Source: Toxotes chatareus (taxonomy: Eukaryota; Chordata; Actinopteri; Toxotidae). Taken from it: a stretch of DNA of 64,000 nucleotides. The translations under genes were made by a program, and so were the position numbers. Where the stretch lies: positions 2,480,001 through 2,544,000 of the forward strand of contig CM028882.1 of NCBI GenBank assembly GCA_016801885.1, in the 5' to 3' direction. Below the pieces are notes generated by a model. It had not been told where the DNA came from. It made no database searches and was given only the letters and a program-made list of their open reading frames with translations. Below are positions 10,788 through 23,616 of this stretch, in pieces; the stretch's first letter is position 1, and every line of letters begins with the position of its first letter.

Positions 10788-11107
10788 CCAGTGACTACAG
10801 GAAGCCTGTCTCTTCATTAAGAAAAACATCTGTAGACACTCCATAATTGTCATGGTTGGTAGTGGGAGCATGGGCAGGGAGGACCCAAGCACAGACACAC
10901 AGGCAAGCTGGTGCATTGAAGTTACTTTAATAAAACAAAGATCAGGATTACAGGCAACAGGTAACTAAACACAGATAGGAAAGCAAGGTAATAGAAATGG
11001 GTGTCCAAAGCATGAGCAGCACAAAGGGAAGCATGTTGAGCTATTAGCAAAAGATCTGACAAGTGACTGGGAGAGAAGAGCTGGAATAAATACAGGGGAG
11101 AGTGTGA
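10788..11107. repeat. Dispersed repeat, copy A
   Basis: This block is clearly similar to 32447-32776. Both start with ccagtgact(a/c)caggaagcc and continue with the same 'cctgtctcttcattaag' run. Both then share caggc(a)agctggtgcattgaa-type sequence, a 'catgagcagcacaaaggga' / 'catgaacagcacagaggga' segment and an ataaataca end. The middle of each copy differs by substitutions and indels. It overlaps a possible inverted-repeat element (10847-11251). The family is not identified. Minus-strand open frames here (10922-11239, 10965-11246) are low-complexity and not credible genes. Confidence 0.75.
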
Positions 11108-11251
11108 AGGAAATGAGGAGCAGGTGTGTAGGTAGGCGGGGAAGTTCCTGTGATTGGGGACAGGAAACAGGTGAGCAAGTGGATCTGGGAGCAGGAGGGA
11201 AGTCTGAGGAGGATCTGGTGGGCAGACGGAGTGTGACAAGAATCATGACAA
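10847..11251. mobile_element. Possible short non-autonomous DNA transposon with TTGTCATG ends
   Basis: The left edge ttgtcatggtt (10847-10857) and right edge aatcatgacaa (11241-11251) are inverted repeats of 11 bp with one mismatch, bounding 405 bp with no coding capacity. No convincing target duplication is visible. Because similarity between copies A and B extends left of this boundary, the inverted repeats may not be the true element ends. Confidence 0.35.
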
Positions 11252-12573
11252 AAATATGTTGTGCTTATATTCCTATGAGCAACCCTGAAGCTTGTGTTGT
11301 GAACTGGGGATCACATCCACAATACTGTGTATGGCTCTGACAACAGAAGAACTTTTGTTAAGGTCAGTGAAGGATGGTGGCTTTGATTAAATAAACAGGT
11401 TGTGTCTGAAGTCACTGTGAACTTGGTTCTGATAGAAAACATAATCCAATTGCTATCATGTTTCCTACAAAACATATTTGCTGTTGCAGATTATTTGTAC
11501 ATAAATGTCATTTATAGGAGGCAGGGTTGGTATAAGTCCTTTGCTGCTGTGGAAGCTGTGAATGCCTGAGCTGTGTGGTGTGTAGCCGTAATCACAAGAG
11601 AATGAACACATACTACTACTCTGCAGCAAAGATACAGGGGACATCTGTCATTCAGATGAGGATGAATGTAGGTCACAGCTCCTCATGTCTTTACTGAACA
11701 GGGCCTGATTAAAGCAGCAACCAATGGCCTAAGATCTGTGCCTAGCTGTCTCTGCCAAGTTACACAACATTTGACTTTTTTTTTTTTTGCAGTTATGAAG
11801 GCTGCGTGATTCCGTATCCTTCGTCACAGAGAATCCTTACCCCACACGCCTCTGACTTCCACTTACAACAGCAGAGATTGGATTACCCAACTGTCAGTCA
11901 ATCATACAGGCGTTGATGCAAGTCCACCATGAAACATTCCAAACAGATGGCCAGGCACTGCCACACGCGTGCACCCCCACCCAGCCCTAACCCGGATCTA
12001 GTCCCTTGGTAAGCGACCGTAAGCTCCTTAAAAAAATTTTTTTCATGCTTATCTCTAATTTAGGTCTTTTCATCAAAGCAATCATTGTCGTATTTTTGCA
12101 ACAAATAATGATGGTCATGACACCCTCTTTGCTTTGTAAGTTATCAACTACCATTCCTTTAATTCACAACATTTAATGATCATGCAACAAGATGAGGAAT
12201 GTGTGAAAATGTCTTAATGAGTTCATGAATCTGGGGCTGTGCTTAAGATAATAGCATGCCAGGGGGCTGAACGATGGGTGTATTTTGGGGCAGGGCGGCG
12301 ACCCCTGACATCTGGGCCGGCAGGCAACGGAGGAGGAGGCTGAGCCAGAGCAGGTGTCTCTGCTGACATCTGCTTCAGTTCACTTGGGAAACACAAGCAC
12401 CCTGCAGCTACAGCACTGACAATGCCACTGAAGTGCCCCGGCTCCAGATAAACAAGGTAGACTTTTTCCACTTCTTCTTGTGGCTCTGGGATTATCATGC
12501 TGAGGGTGCAGACTCTTTCCTTTCACAGGATTTGTTAAACATTGCTGCTTATGGCTTTGATTCTCTAAAAAGG

Positions 12574-12593
12574 TTTTTTTTTTTTTTTTTTTT
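12574..12593. repeat. Poly(T) tract
   Basis: Twenty consecutive T. No retrogene or SINE body could be recognised beside it. Confidence 0.9.
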
Positions 12594-12795
12594 AATTTTG
12601 CTCTTCTATATAAGAATAATGAATCCTATGGTGAAACTGAGCTGTTGGATCTGCAGAGTAAATCACTCATGACTTTGCATTGCAGAAACCACACATTTCA
12701 GATTTCAGTTTACTTTGGTTTTCCTTGATTACTCTTCTCACTTCTGACACTTTCTATGTTTCATGTTCATTTTCAATGTGGCAGCTTAATCCGTG

Positions 12796-12818
12796 AAAAA
12801 AAAAAAAAAAAAAAAAAA
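12796..12818. repeat. Poly(A) tract
   Basis: Twenty-three consecutive A, 200 bp from the poly(T) tract. The intervening 202 bp show no ORF; an inserted retroposed sequence is possible but not demonstrated. Confidence 0.9.
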
Positions 12819-14382
12819 CAGTTTCATGTCTTGAGCATTAAGAGGATTCGACCCAGATCTCTTACAAACATTAAAGAAAGAAATCTTTGGATGTTCAGTC
12901 TCATGCAATATTGATGCTGTCATGTTTACTCATCAACCCACTTTCCTCCTGAATCTAATCAAGCTGACAAGACAAACCCACAAGGCTGTTGATTCAGATG
13001 CGCCATTGGTCCAAGTTTGCGTTCCATTTATCCAAATGCATTTTTAAAGACTTTGTAGTGTAATCAGTGAGCCCCCTCACTTCTCCCTGACCTGTGCTCA
13101 GCAGATATATCAGATGCAGACTATAGAGTTTTTCTCTGCAGCTTGTATACAGCTCTGACAGGGTTTCACATCACAACGCCTTATTTAGTGCCTTTGCCTT
13201 AATCGGACATTGATCTTTCCGTGTGCTCGTCAAACAATGCATTATAATGGTGCAATGATACGATGGTGCGGAGGTGGTGGCAGGAGGATGATGTGTTGAG
13301 ACAGATTTATTGACCTGAGGACAAAGGAGGTGGGGGGCGTCTGACAGGAGTCTCTGATAGAAATTCTGAGCATGTACTGGGGTGGTGGTGAATCCCAGTC
13401 CATATGTGTCCTGTAAATGAAAGAAGCCACCGTCTAATCACTACAATCTGACCTATTTCAGAAACTCCGAGAGAACAGAGGGAGTGTGCGATGAAGAGGG
13501 CCGGATGTTTGATTTTAAAAAGAACAAATGCAAATGTGCAGCATTTTTGATTTCTACTTCCCCTTCAGCTGTACTTTAATCATGAGAAATTGTAATGACT
13601 TATTTTCAGGGCACTTTCCTTTTTGAATGGTTTTATTTTGCGCTTGTCTTCCAGCCGTCATTTTATTTTGCTCACACACTTTCTAGCCAACAAAGTACCA
13701 CTGCTCATCTCTTAGCAGCCAATAAATGTCTGTAAAAACCAAATGTCATGAGATGGAATTGATCCTGCAATCCTGGGCCAGATTCAGGTGTCTTAATGGG
13801 AGCTACTGGGAGCAGAGTAGCAGCAGGGCGTCCTGGGCATGTGCCAACTTCAGATTGTCAATGGTAAGAGCAGGTTTGGTGTGTGGATGGCTGAATCCCT
13901 GCAGGGGCAGGGGAAAAAAATGAATGACACAACCTTACCTGAAGAAGGTCAGCAAAATGTCTCCAGTGTTGGAGTGTGTGTGTAAACCCATGGTCAGAAG
14001 ATCGGTGAACTTCCAACGTTCCTTTGCTTGGCTTGCTAGTGATAAATGACACAAATTTGATCTTGACACTAAAGATCAGTACAGATTTTCCTCACCTACA
14101 CTGACTGTGGTAATTCAGTATAACGTAAGTATAATGAACTGGATTTGCCATAGAATGTCTCCTGTTTTCAAGTCTGGTGAGACTGGGACGTTGATCAGAA
14201 TGTCGATGGAAAATACATTTAGATGTTTCCGAGTCCAAGGATACATCCGTGACAGTCACAAAGAATAATAAAATATTGTGTAGTATGTATACGTTTATAG
14301 CATAGGTAAATCATTGTATTGTTACATGGCTTCCTTGTTTATTTCTCTTATATTGAAAGATATAAAGACAATATGATGTTTA

Positions 14383-14882
14383 NNNNNNNNNNNNNNNNNN
14401 NNNNNNNNNNNNNNNNNNNNNNNNNNNNNNNNNNNNNNNNNNNNNNNNNNNNNNNNNNNNNNNNNNNNNNNNNNNNNNNNNNNNNNNNNNNNNNNNNNNN
14501 NNNNNNNNNNNNNNNNNNNNNNNNNNNNNNNNNNNNNNNNNNNNNNNNNNNNNNNNNNNNNNNNNNNNNNNNNNNNNNNNNNNNNNNNNNNNNNNNNNNN
14601 NNNNNNNNNNNNNNNNNNNNNNNNNNNNNNNNNNNNNNNNNNNNNNNNNNNNNNNNNNNNNNNNNNNNNNNNNNNNNNNNNNNNNNNNNNNNNNNNNNNN
14701 NNNNNNNNNNNNNNNNNNNNNNNNNNNNNNNNNNNNNNNNNNNNNNNNNNNNNNNNNNNNNNNNNNNNNNNNNNNNNNNNNNNNNNNNNNNNNNNNNNNN
14801 NNNNNNNNNNNNNNNNNNNNNNNNNNNNNNNNNNNNNNNNNNNNNNNNNNNNNNNNNNNNNNNNNNNNNNNNNNNNNNNNNN
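14383..14882. other. Assembly gap (500 N)
   Basis: Exactly 500 N. A round number usually denotes a scaffold gap of unknown true size, so distances across it are not reliable. Open frames reported through it would be artefacts. Confidence 0.99.
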
Positions 14883-17800
14883 TTTAGCAGCGCAGAGCAG
14901 CAACTAATAAATGCATCATTATGTTCACTAGATAGCTGTGAACTTTGACTGTTGATTGGTGCTGGGCAGGTTGTATAGAGTTGGTTTGTCAGAGCTTTTG
15001 GTTTTTTTTTTTCTGGGGTGATGAGAGCCTTGAGACTGAACCAAAACAGTGAAGCTTTGGGTTGTAAAAAAAAATAAAACAATGAGCAGAGGATGCTAAA
15101 ACACTCCACAGAAACTGACACACCATTACAGTTCTAAAATCAGATGATGTGTGACCCCGGGAGGTTGGTCAGTTTGACCTTTTACCCCTGTAGAATCAGT
15201 ACTCAGACACTGCCATGTCTTTTGGGAACACGTGGTGGTTACAGCCTTGACCCTGTGTAACACACCCACACACACTCATCTGTCTATCTAGACACATCTT
15301 TAGGTGTTTGTCAACAGCGGCTTTGTTTTAGCACATCGCCAAAGAATGCACAAAATGAAGTTCTGAGTCAAACTGTTTTCCAAGTCTTTGAACATGAGTG
15401 GGTGTGAGGAAGGGGATGAAAGGGGAAGGTTAAATGGGGGGTGAAAAATGCCAGTAACAAAGCCCCTGTGAGGATAGAGGGGGAGGAGGCTGACGTACAG
15501 ACACACACACACCCCTACAGATATGCTACAGATTTAGTTCCCTTTTGAATATGTAATGAGTTTAACGTGCATGATGAGCCGGTGGTTGATTCCTGGCGAA
15601 GCAGCTTTGCAGCACATTCAGGATAATCTGCCACCAAAGATAACGGGCAGAACAAAGCTGGGGAGAGCGCTGCAGGCAGAGGAAGCCCTCGCCGCTCAGC
15701 AGCCTCAGCCCCTTGCAGCTATTTGATTGGAGAATTCCCCCTACGTTACCTTTGCATGCCTCCCGGCTGCGCTCCACTTTTGGGGGTGGGCGGCCTTGGG
15801 GGAGGCAGTGTTGGCTTAGGAGGCGACAAAGCATTGTGTTTAGAAAGAGTATTTGGAAAACAGGACATAACTTCTGAAAGTTCTTCCTCTCATCAACTCA
15901 GCTTTGATCGGTCAAGCATCTGATAAAGTAAAGAGCTCCGCTTGTAGAATAATATGTTTGAGATCTAGTGAAGGACATATTTATTTGCTTTCATTTATAA
16001 TTGAATGATTATAGGTAAAGAGTAATACTTGTATAATCTACACCATGGGGGCTCTGATTTAATGGGGCACTCAGTTTAATGTAGTATAACACTTGCATAA
16101 ACCAGGGTGAGTCACGAGAGACAAATTGAAAAAAGAACAGAATTAAAGTAGCAGAGGCTGAGATATACTGACTGTTTGTCCTTATTATCAGTCAGCCTTC
16201 AAAGAAATTTCCCATAATTCAAACATTCCTGATGACATCATCAGGTGTTATTTTCATGACCACCTCCGTATAAAAGCTTTCACACTGAGTAGTACTGCTC
16301 ACTACTATGATACTGATACTCCCTTAATTTTTAACTGGATTGCTTTTCAAGATCTGACTTTGTTCTGATGCAATAAAAATACACCAGTACATAGAAAGTT
16401 AAAAACACAAACCAAGAATATATTATTTCATCTTTCATGTGCTACACGTCTCACTTAAATAGATAATGCAAATGCTTCATTGTAGAAGTTGGATTATCGA
16501 TTACACCATCATTGCTGTTAAAATGGCGACCACTGAGCTCCTTCTTCATCTCAGGGAAGAAGTAGGAGTCCGAGGGGCCAAAGCAGGTCAAATCAGGCCA
16601 AGGGCCTCCTTAGATGATAAGGGTAGTAGATGTCGTCCATTTTCTCAGACAGAGCCGACTTGCAATTTTCAATTACCAGAAACGGAAATACCACAAAAGT
16701 TTTTAACTTCAGATTTTCTACAGAATCACTCAAAGAGTTGAATTGCATGTGCATGTAATGAGAGCTGTACAACTCATCTCTTTTTAGCTTAGGTCATGAA
16801 CTTATCAGTCACTCTTTGTAAGGCTAGAAGACCTTTGGAATAGTCATGGTTAAAAGACACAAATCGGACTGTCAGTTCCACAAACAGCCATTTTCTACTT
16901 TGCAGTAATATCATCAGTGTAAATATTCCCATTGTCAATTGAAATTCTGTGTCAGGTCAGGAAAAATATGGATTCCATCCTGTTGATGGTATTGAATCAG
17001 AGGACAAGAGAATGACAGACCAACTACATAAGGCCTGTAGCAAAGTAAGAAGAGTCCTGTCACTACACTGCCCTTGTATTTCTTACCAGAGCCATTTTGT
17101 CAGTTTAATGCTGCTGCAGATGCTCACATTTTCTGCTGCAGTCTTTCAGTTAAACCTCAAGCCTTTGTGGTGTAAGATGATCTCTGCAGAGATCGTTCAG
17201 GGTCTTACCATTTAACTAGAGAGGGACCTTATTACAGGCAATTCTCTGCTTCTTTTGAGAGACACCAGCACCTTGAATGGCAGCCACTGTATGAGACTGT
17301 CCAAAGTTGAGTTGGTTGTTTTTGAATATTTTTCTATTATGAGTATGTTAAATGAAAAAAAAAAAACCCAGACAAAAAACGGGGTTTTCTTTTCTGGCAT
17401 ATCAACGACTGCTTGGCCTAATGATTTGGCTTTTGGCATTTGCAGCCACCGAGCACATTTCTGTAAAATGATCCATAGCTTGATGACAGAACGTCAAGAG
17501 AATACTAACCTTATAAAGTCATAAAGAGCCTGAACAGCATTTTAGACATTATTATATTATTAGATTTATATAATGGTGGAGCTGACAGTTGCCATTATTC
17601 TCGCTACCCATGCAGGCCCCATTATGGTACATGATCCAGTGCAAATACTGTTCTCAGGTAAAACAGGAAAGTACTAAATCAGACAGGGTTTCTTGTGTGT
17701 TTGTTCTAGAAATTAAATTCAGGTTGCTCTGTTTTTCTCATCTTAGTGTTCTGTGGCATTTTTTAACAAGATCCCCAGCGGTGGGTGGGTGATGGGGAGT

Positions 17801-20800
17801 TTCAACAAAGCTTTCTCTTGCATCCAGTCTCCTGTTGGACTTGAATAACACAGTGACCTAGTTAGGAGGACGCTGATGGTCTCTCCCACCTTGTCAACAG
17901 TGGCCTGAGACTAACGGCTAAAATAATTTCCTCCTATACACGATGCTCTACACAGAGCTTTCCTCCAAAGGCTGAGCAGACCCAGGCTCAGACTTGTGTG
18001 ACATAACAGCTATCTAATCACACCGAAAGCAAACAGTCCGGCTCTCTGGCGGCTTGGCACTGGGAGCTGGCAAAAACCCCTCCGCTCATCTGGCCCCCAG
18101 CTTTCTCTGGACTGAGCTAAAGATCTGCCGAGGGAGGCTTCAACTCGCTACAGTCAAGTGCTGTTGGCAACCAATTAATGGTAGGAAAAGGTGAAAAGAA
18201 GGGTAGGAAAAAGCACCTTGCACAGCGCTTTTCTCAGGCTCCTGTTTCCATGGGCACAAGCTCTCCAGGGGGCTGGTGTCACATCGTAACAGGTATCTAC
18301 ACCATGGTGCCACCTCATCTGAGCTCAATTACATTGTAGGTTTGTTTTTCAGCTATCAGTTGCAAACTTTCCTGACGACTGCTGGAATGTGTGATTTCTC
18401 CTTTCCCCCTCGGGCCTGCTGGTTATGTGAAGGCGGATTCTGTTTGAGACCTCTATATTTTTTTTTTTTTTTACCCCTCTTCCCTCCCTGAGAGAGAGCG
18501 GCACTTTGCCATTGGATCATCTGCCAGCGGAGCTGCCCCAGTGCCAACTTCTTTTCATTCAAACAGAACAAACGGCTGCATTATTCAGACTGCCATCTCT
18601 CTAGAATGCATCTCCTATGGCTCTGCCAGGCCGCTGGGCCACACACTTACCAACAGATATGTTTACTGTTCGCGTTAGAAGATTTATCTTTTTAGCAGAG
18701 TCCATTTCAGGCGCTACTTTCCTGTGCAAATCCAAAGGCATGTGCCAGAAAGCATGCCAGAGAATCACTCTCAGCGCTTAAACCCCAGGAGCGTGGGATG
18801 TTTTCTGCTCATTTATTAGACAGTGATGAGCCTGAGTGATATCTGAGTGCTGCTGTGAAGGGTTGTTTCACTTCACCATCAACACCGGTAAACTGCCACC
18901 GAAGTAGATTTAAGTATGTCCACACTCCACATATCCCAGGGTAAATGTGTTTACATAGCACACTCGGCTCCACGGTGCTCTCCCACTAAGTGTCTGTTAA
19001 AACACTGCCCTTCTCCTCCCCTTCGCCTGGTTAATGGCCAAGTGATGATGTGCAGAAGGTCAGGCGGTAGGCTGCCAAGCCAGTGGCCCAGTGTGTTGGT
19101 GCGACCTGCCCAGCTTCCTGCTGCTCAGTGTCATTCCTCCCACTGTTGTATTGCATTAGCACTAATGCTGGGGGAAGTGCTGCAATCCAAGATGTAATCA
19201 GAGTGTCTGGTCCGCTCCAAAGGCCAAATAGGATTTTGCCTTAGTTCTGCTGTTCTAACAAAGCAGTCGTGATGACTCCTAGGTGCTGGCAAACGGCTCT
19301 GATGAGGTCATTATCATTCCAAGGCTATTTTTGAATTGATGTGACAGGTCAGGTCATAAAATAGGATTTAGGCCACCAGCTACCAGATTCAGACATGGTT
19401 TCACTGTCTGTGAATCCACACTTTTTGAAAACTATATATTTTATTAACCAAACTTAGTGACTGAGCTCAAATCTGGCTTTGATAATGACAACACTGCGGT
19501 CTCAACAGACTACACTCAGATGTGTCTGTTCTGCAGTTTCCTGACTCATCTCCTCAGACAGCCCAAATCTAGATCTGCCATTAAATCTTCTGATGTCATC
19601 ACCAAGTCTAACGAGTGGAGAGACACTGTGAGAATCCAGCTTCAGTCTTCAGCAAAATGCACAGGAAAGGATCTGTGTGCTTCCACATACCTGCAGTGTA
19701 ACATCAGGTCATTGTTGTAACTGTGATTTACAGCACCTGTCACACAGGCTCTTTAAGGCTCATTCTAACCCAGAGTGTTTATAGACTGCCTGTGTGTCAT
19801 ACTGTATAATGATTTTACCTTCAGGAGCTGTTATTCATCATTACCTCGTAATACATCTCCACTCAGCACAGGAGTACAATATAACCACTCTTTCATCAGG
19901 CCCACTGAAGGTGATGAGGAGTCAGAAAACATGAAGGGGGAGGGAGGTAAAGCATTATGAGAATCATAAAGACGTTGCTCTTCTTGGTGAAGGAGCTTTG
20001 ACGTCTGTTGACATGTTGTAAATTCTTGCAGCAGCAATCATATCTGAAAAAACTTACCAAACTAAAACAGTACATTTTCTCCTGTACTTCTAGTGGTATA
20101 TAATCATGCAGCCCTGCAAACTGTGAGATACCTATCTCTGAGGTTTCTGTTTCTACTCCACCATGAATGAAACACAGTGTTTTCAGCATTGAAATACGAT
20201 CATCAGAAACTGCATCCTTGTTACTCCAGATAATCCAGAGAACATACTGTCAACAGTTTTCATTGGAACTATTTTTTTTTCTCTAGGAAGTAGTTCTGTT
20301 AATGACAGTAAGGTTGGTGAATTATATGGAGTGAAAAGGACATTGCTTCTGGAAACATTTTTCAAAATTATTTTCACTATTACAAACAAATTTCCATTTA
20401 CCTCCAGTGAATCAAGGCAGAGGCAAGAATCTCAGAAACAACCACCTGAAGAACTGCATGTAACCAAAACAGAGACATGGATACACACCCCTTTCATCAG
20501 ATTTTTAAAGCTGTGCATACACATGGTGCTGTTTTACAAATCTCAGTCACTGTGAAACTGGGTGTATGTGGGGGAGCCTGACTTCCACTCCCACAGCTGA
20601 ACATAAATAGATGTAGAAATGCCCTTAATCACCTATTTGCATGTCAATACTTTTGCTTCCTGTTGTGCCAATCTTTAAAAGAAAGAACGTCCATAGCACA
20701 AGTAGACCATGGTTTCATGCTGCCAGACCTGACAATGATGTATGAAACCTGCATGTAATGATCATACAGCTTGACCTCAATCTTTTTCACAGAAGCTACT

Positions 20801-23276
20801 TTGACGTGCCACAGTAGGACTGCACACATGTATATAATAACATGAAGGAGGGCTGAGTTCCATTTAGCTAATTCAGTTTCAGTTTCTGTGTATTGTGGAT
20901 ATTGACTCAGTAGACAGCTTTACATCCACATTTGCAAAATGCTAATTAATTCTCGTTTCCATCCACCAGCATTGTGTGAGTGTTAGGAGTTGGTTTATTG
21001 GAGCTAATTCTCCAGTCAGGTGCTATTTAACCATTGTGGGAAAAGAGGATGTAATGAGATGACACGATTTAAAGAACGTCAGTCAAGACCTAACAGAAAT
21101 ATTTCTGTTGGTCGTACATATATGGGATATATAATGGGAGGAAGGTCAAAGTCTCCTCCTCTCTGAGGCTGTAAAAAGATATCTAAATGCTTTCAGCTTT
21201 AAATTTCCACTGTCTGACATGTCACTCAGAAATGGCAGTGAAGGGGAACCGTGGAAGTCAAGATAAGATCTGGAAGACCAAGAAAACTGTGAGATAAAGC
21301 TGCAGGTCTGCTGGACAGAAAGGAAAAGTAAATCCTCCACATGACTGTAAAGGAGCTGCAGGAAGTTTAGTCTGACACAGGAGAGGTGGTGCAATGTTCC
21401 ACAAACAGGGACTGCATGAAGATTTATCACAAGGAAACCGGCAGCCTCATCACAAAAGTCAATGTCTGAACTCTGCAAAGCTTAGAATTTATTTTTAATT
21501 AAAGTTAATTAATTAAAAAGTGACTGTGCATTAACATTTAAAAAGTCTAATTTTTGAATGTCTGTGTGCTTCAGGGGTTGTATTTACTCCTTCCCTCTTC
21601 AAAAATCAACAAAATATGTTTGGCCTGGATGGTACCTCTGTCAGAACATAGGCTAAAAAGACCTGCAGCTCTCAGATAGATTGCTGGTTATATCTTATAT
21701 TCTCAGAGGAGGATTATATAAACCAAGTAGGCTGGAATTTAAAATGTGGCGTTCCATAGACTCGTAAAGTTAAACATAAATATTAATATGTTTTTTTCCT
21801 CCATTTCTGCAAGAATGAGTTGGAATGCGTACCTTATTCTGACAGGTTTGTAAGTGTACACTGGCTGTGCTTGGAATAACTTTAACACATATAACTAGCA
21901 AACAAGTGTATAACTAGCAAACATGTACAAACAAAAAGCTGCCAGCATTGATACAATAATAGCTTTAGGGATCCAAAAGCTTTATGTGTCCACAAATGCT
22001 CTGAGTCCAGACAGGTGGTGTGTTACTGCCGTGTGCAGGTCCAGAGGGAGTTCCCTGGGTATAAATGTGTCTGAGAGCCAGGACAGAGGTGGAAGGCACA
22101 CTTCATCACTTCTCAGTATGATAAAGGAAAAGATGAACAGGCATGTGAAGAGAGAGGAAGCACATATCATAGCACAGTATTTCAGCTTCTTATAAATGTT
22201 TTCATTATGAGGGGCATTTGAGATCAGCTCGTGATAGGGGCTGGGAATAGATGATCCAGTCTTATGGTTATCTGACGCAGGACATGGAGGAGACGTCGGA
22301 TGATCCATCTGGGCTCAGGATGACATGTCATCATGCAGGATCGATCTGGGGAAAAAGTCCCTCGCTTAGTCGGTGAAGAGCCCCTCAATCAGGCTACGGC
22401 TCGGTGCTCACAGCCGAGATTATCCTGGGACTCACCGCAGTCACAGAGCGTGTCTTTAGATCCCAATGTGATTCTCATACGTAAACACTGCAAAAAGGTT
22501 CAGATATTTAAAGCTGCACTCGATATATCTTTATATAAATGGATAAAATGGCTGTGTAATGTGAAGGGTGTTACTCATTGTGACAGACTGACAATTGTGC
22601 TCTTCCCCTCTGCTCTACAGAGCCATTAAGCCTGTTTTAGCTGATTGTTTTAGGCATAGAAATTCAGCGGTCATCAGTCCCTGTCTCCAGACAGCAGCTG
22701 CTGTGAACAGGAAAGCTTTCATAACCCCACTGTACTCTACCTGCTCAGCACCACATGGCAGCTAGACAAAGTCATTGTGGTGGATTTAGCAGCTAAAGAG
22801 CCAGCTATTCTCCAGATACTCTGTTTCCTCAGGAGTTGATGGAGAACCAAGTCGAGTTAAACGGGCAAGTTTTTGAGGACAAGGTTCAAATCTCTGATCT
22901 CTTCTTATCTAATCCTGCTGAGACTGATACATTTATTTCAAACATGTTTGGTTTCATAAGTTTCATAAGTCTCGCAGTATCTGTAGCATAAGCTGGTCAT
23001 AGATAGACTGACAGTTCGTTTTGGGCTGATTAAGCTTTTTTTTTTTTTTTTCCAAGAGATTTGCAGGTTGCACAGGGTCAGAATTTAGGAAGTTATGTAA
23101 TCCTCAAATGCAACTAATCATCAAGTGTGTGTTGCCTAAATCCAACAACCTTGAAATCCAAGGCTTTATCGTGACAAAAATCTCCAAATCTCACAAAAAA
23201 AGCCAGTGGCTGAGAGTGTATTGTGGAGTGTTAAATCTTTTCACCATCTGTTCAGTCATGTGTCCTCATGTTTAGA

Positions 23277-23296
23277 GTGTGTGTGTGTGTGTGTGT
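23277..23296. repeat. (GT)10 microsatellite
   Basis: Ten uninterrupted GT dinucleotides. Confidence 0.9.
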
Positions 23297-23595
23297 TTGG
23301 GTTTGACACCGGCTACTGTTCTCCACCTAGACATTCACACACTGAGCTCTTTGTATCACTCCTAGTCAGCCACTAGCACAGTTGTATAGCATAGAAGGGG
23401 AAATCAGAGTGAGGAAACCACTCCATCCATTCAGCCCTGGGACTCTCCTAGCATATCAATGTAAAGGACTTATTCTGTTTGACTCCACAGATCGTGCCAG
23501 TCAGCCATGCAATGAGATTACAGAAGCGGCGGCGCTCGTCAATCTCACAACAGGAATCGCAGTGATACCCGACCCTCCTGGGCTGTCAGTGATTT

Positions 23596-23616
23596 AAAAA
23601 AAAAAAAAAAAAAAAA
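23596..23616. repeat. Poly(A) tract
   Basis: Twenty-one consecutive A. Confidence 0.9.

Larger units (their letters stand above)
11252..14382. other. Intergenic stretch with homopolymer runs
   Basis: No coding exon recognised. It contains a T-run at 11778-11790, 20 T at 12574-12593 and 23 A at 12796-12818. The 13242-13430 minus-strand frame is Pro/His-rich and low complexity. Nothing else supported. Confidence 0.5.

Noticed and set aside
10922..11246. Minus-strand frames rich in Pro, Ser and Leu
   Set aside because: They lie in dispersed-repeat sequence, overlap in two frames and have no recognisable domain.
14319..15121. Open frames running through the N gap
   Set aside because: Artefacts of unknown bases.
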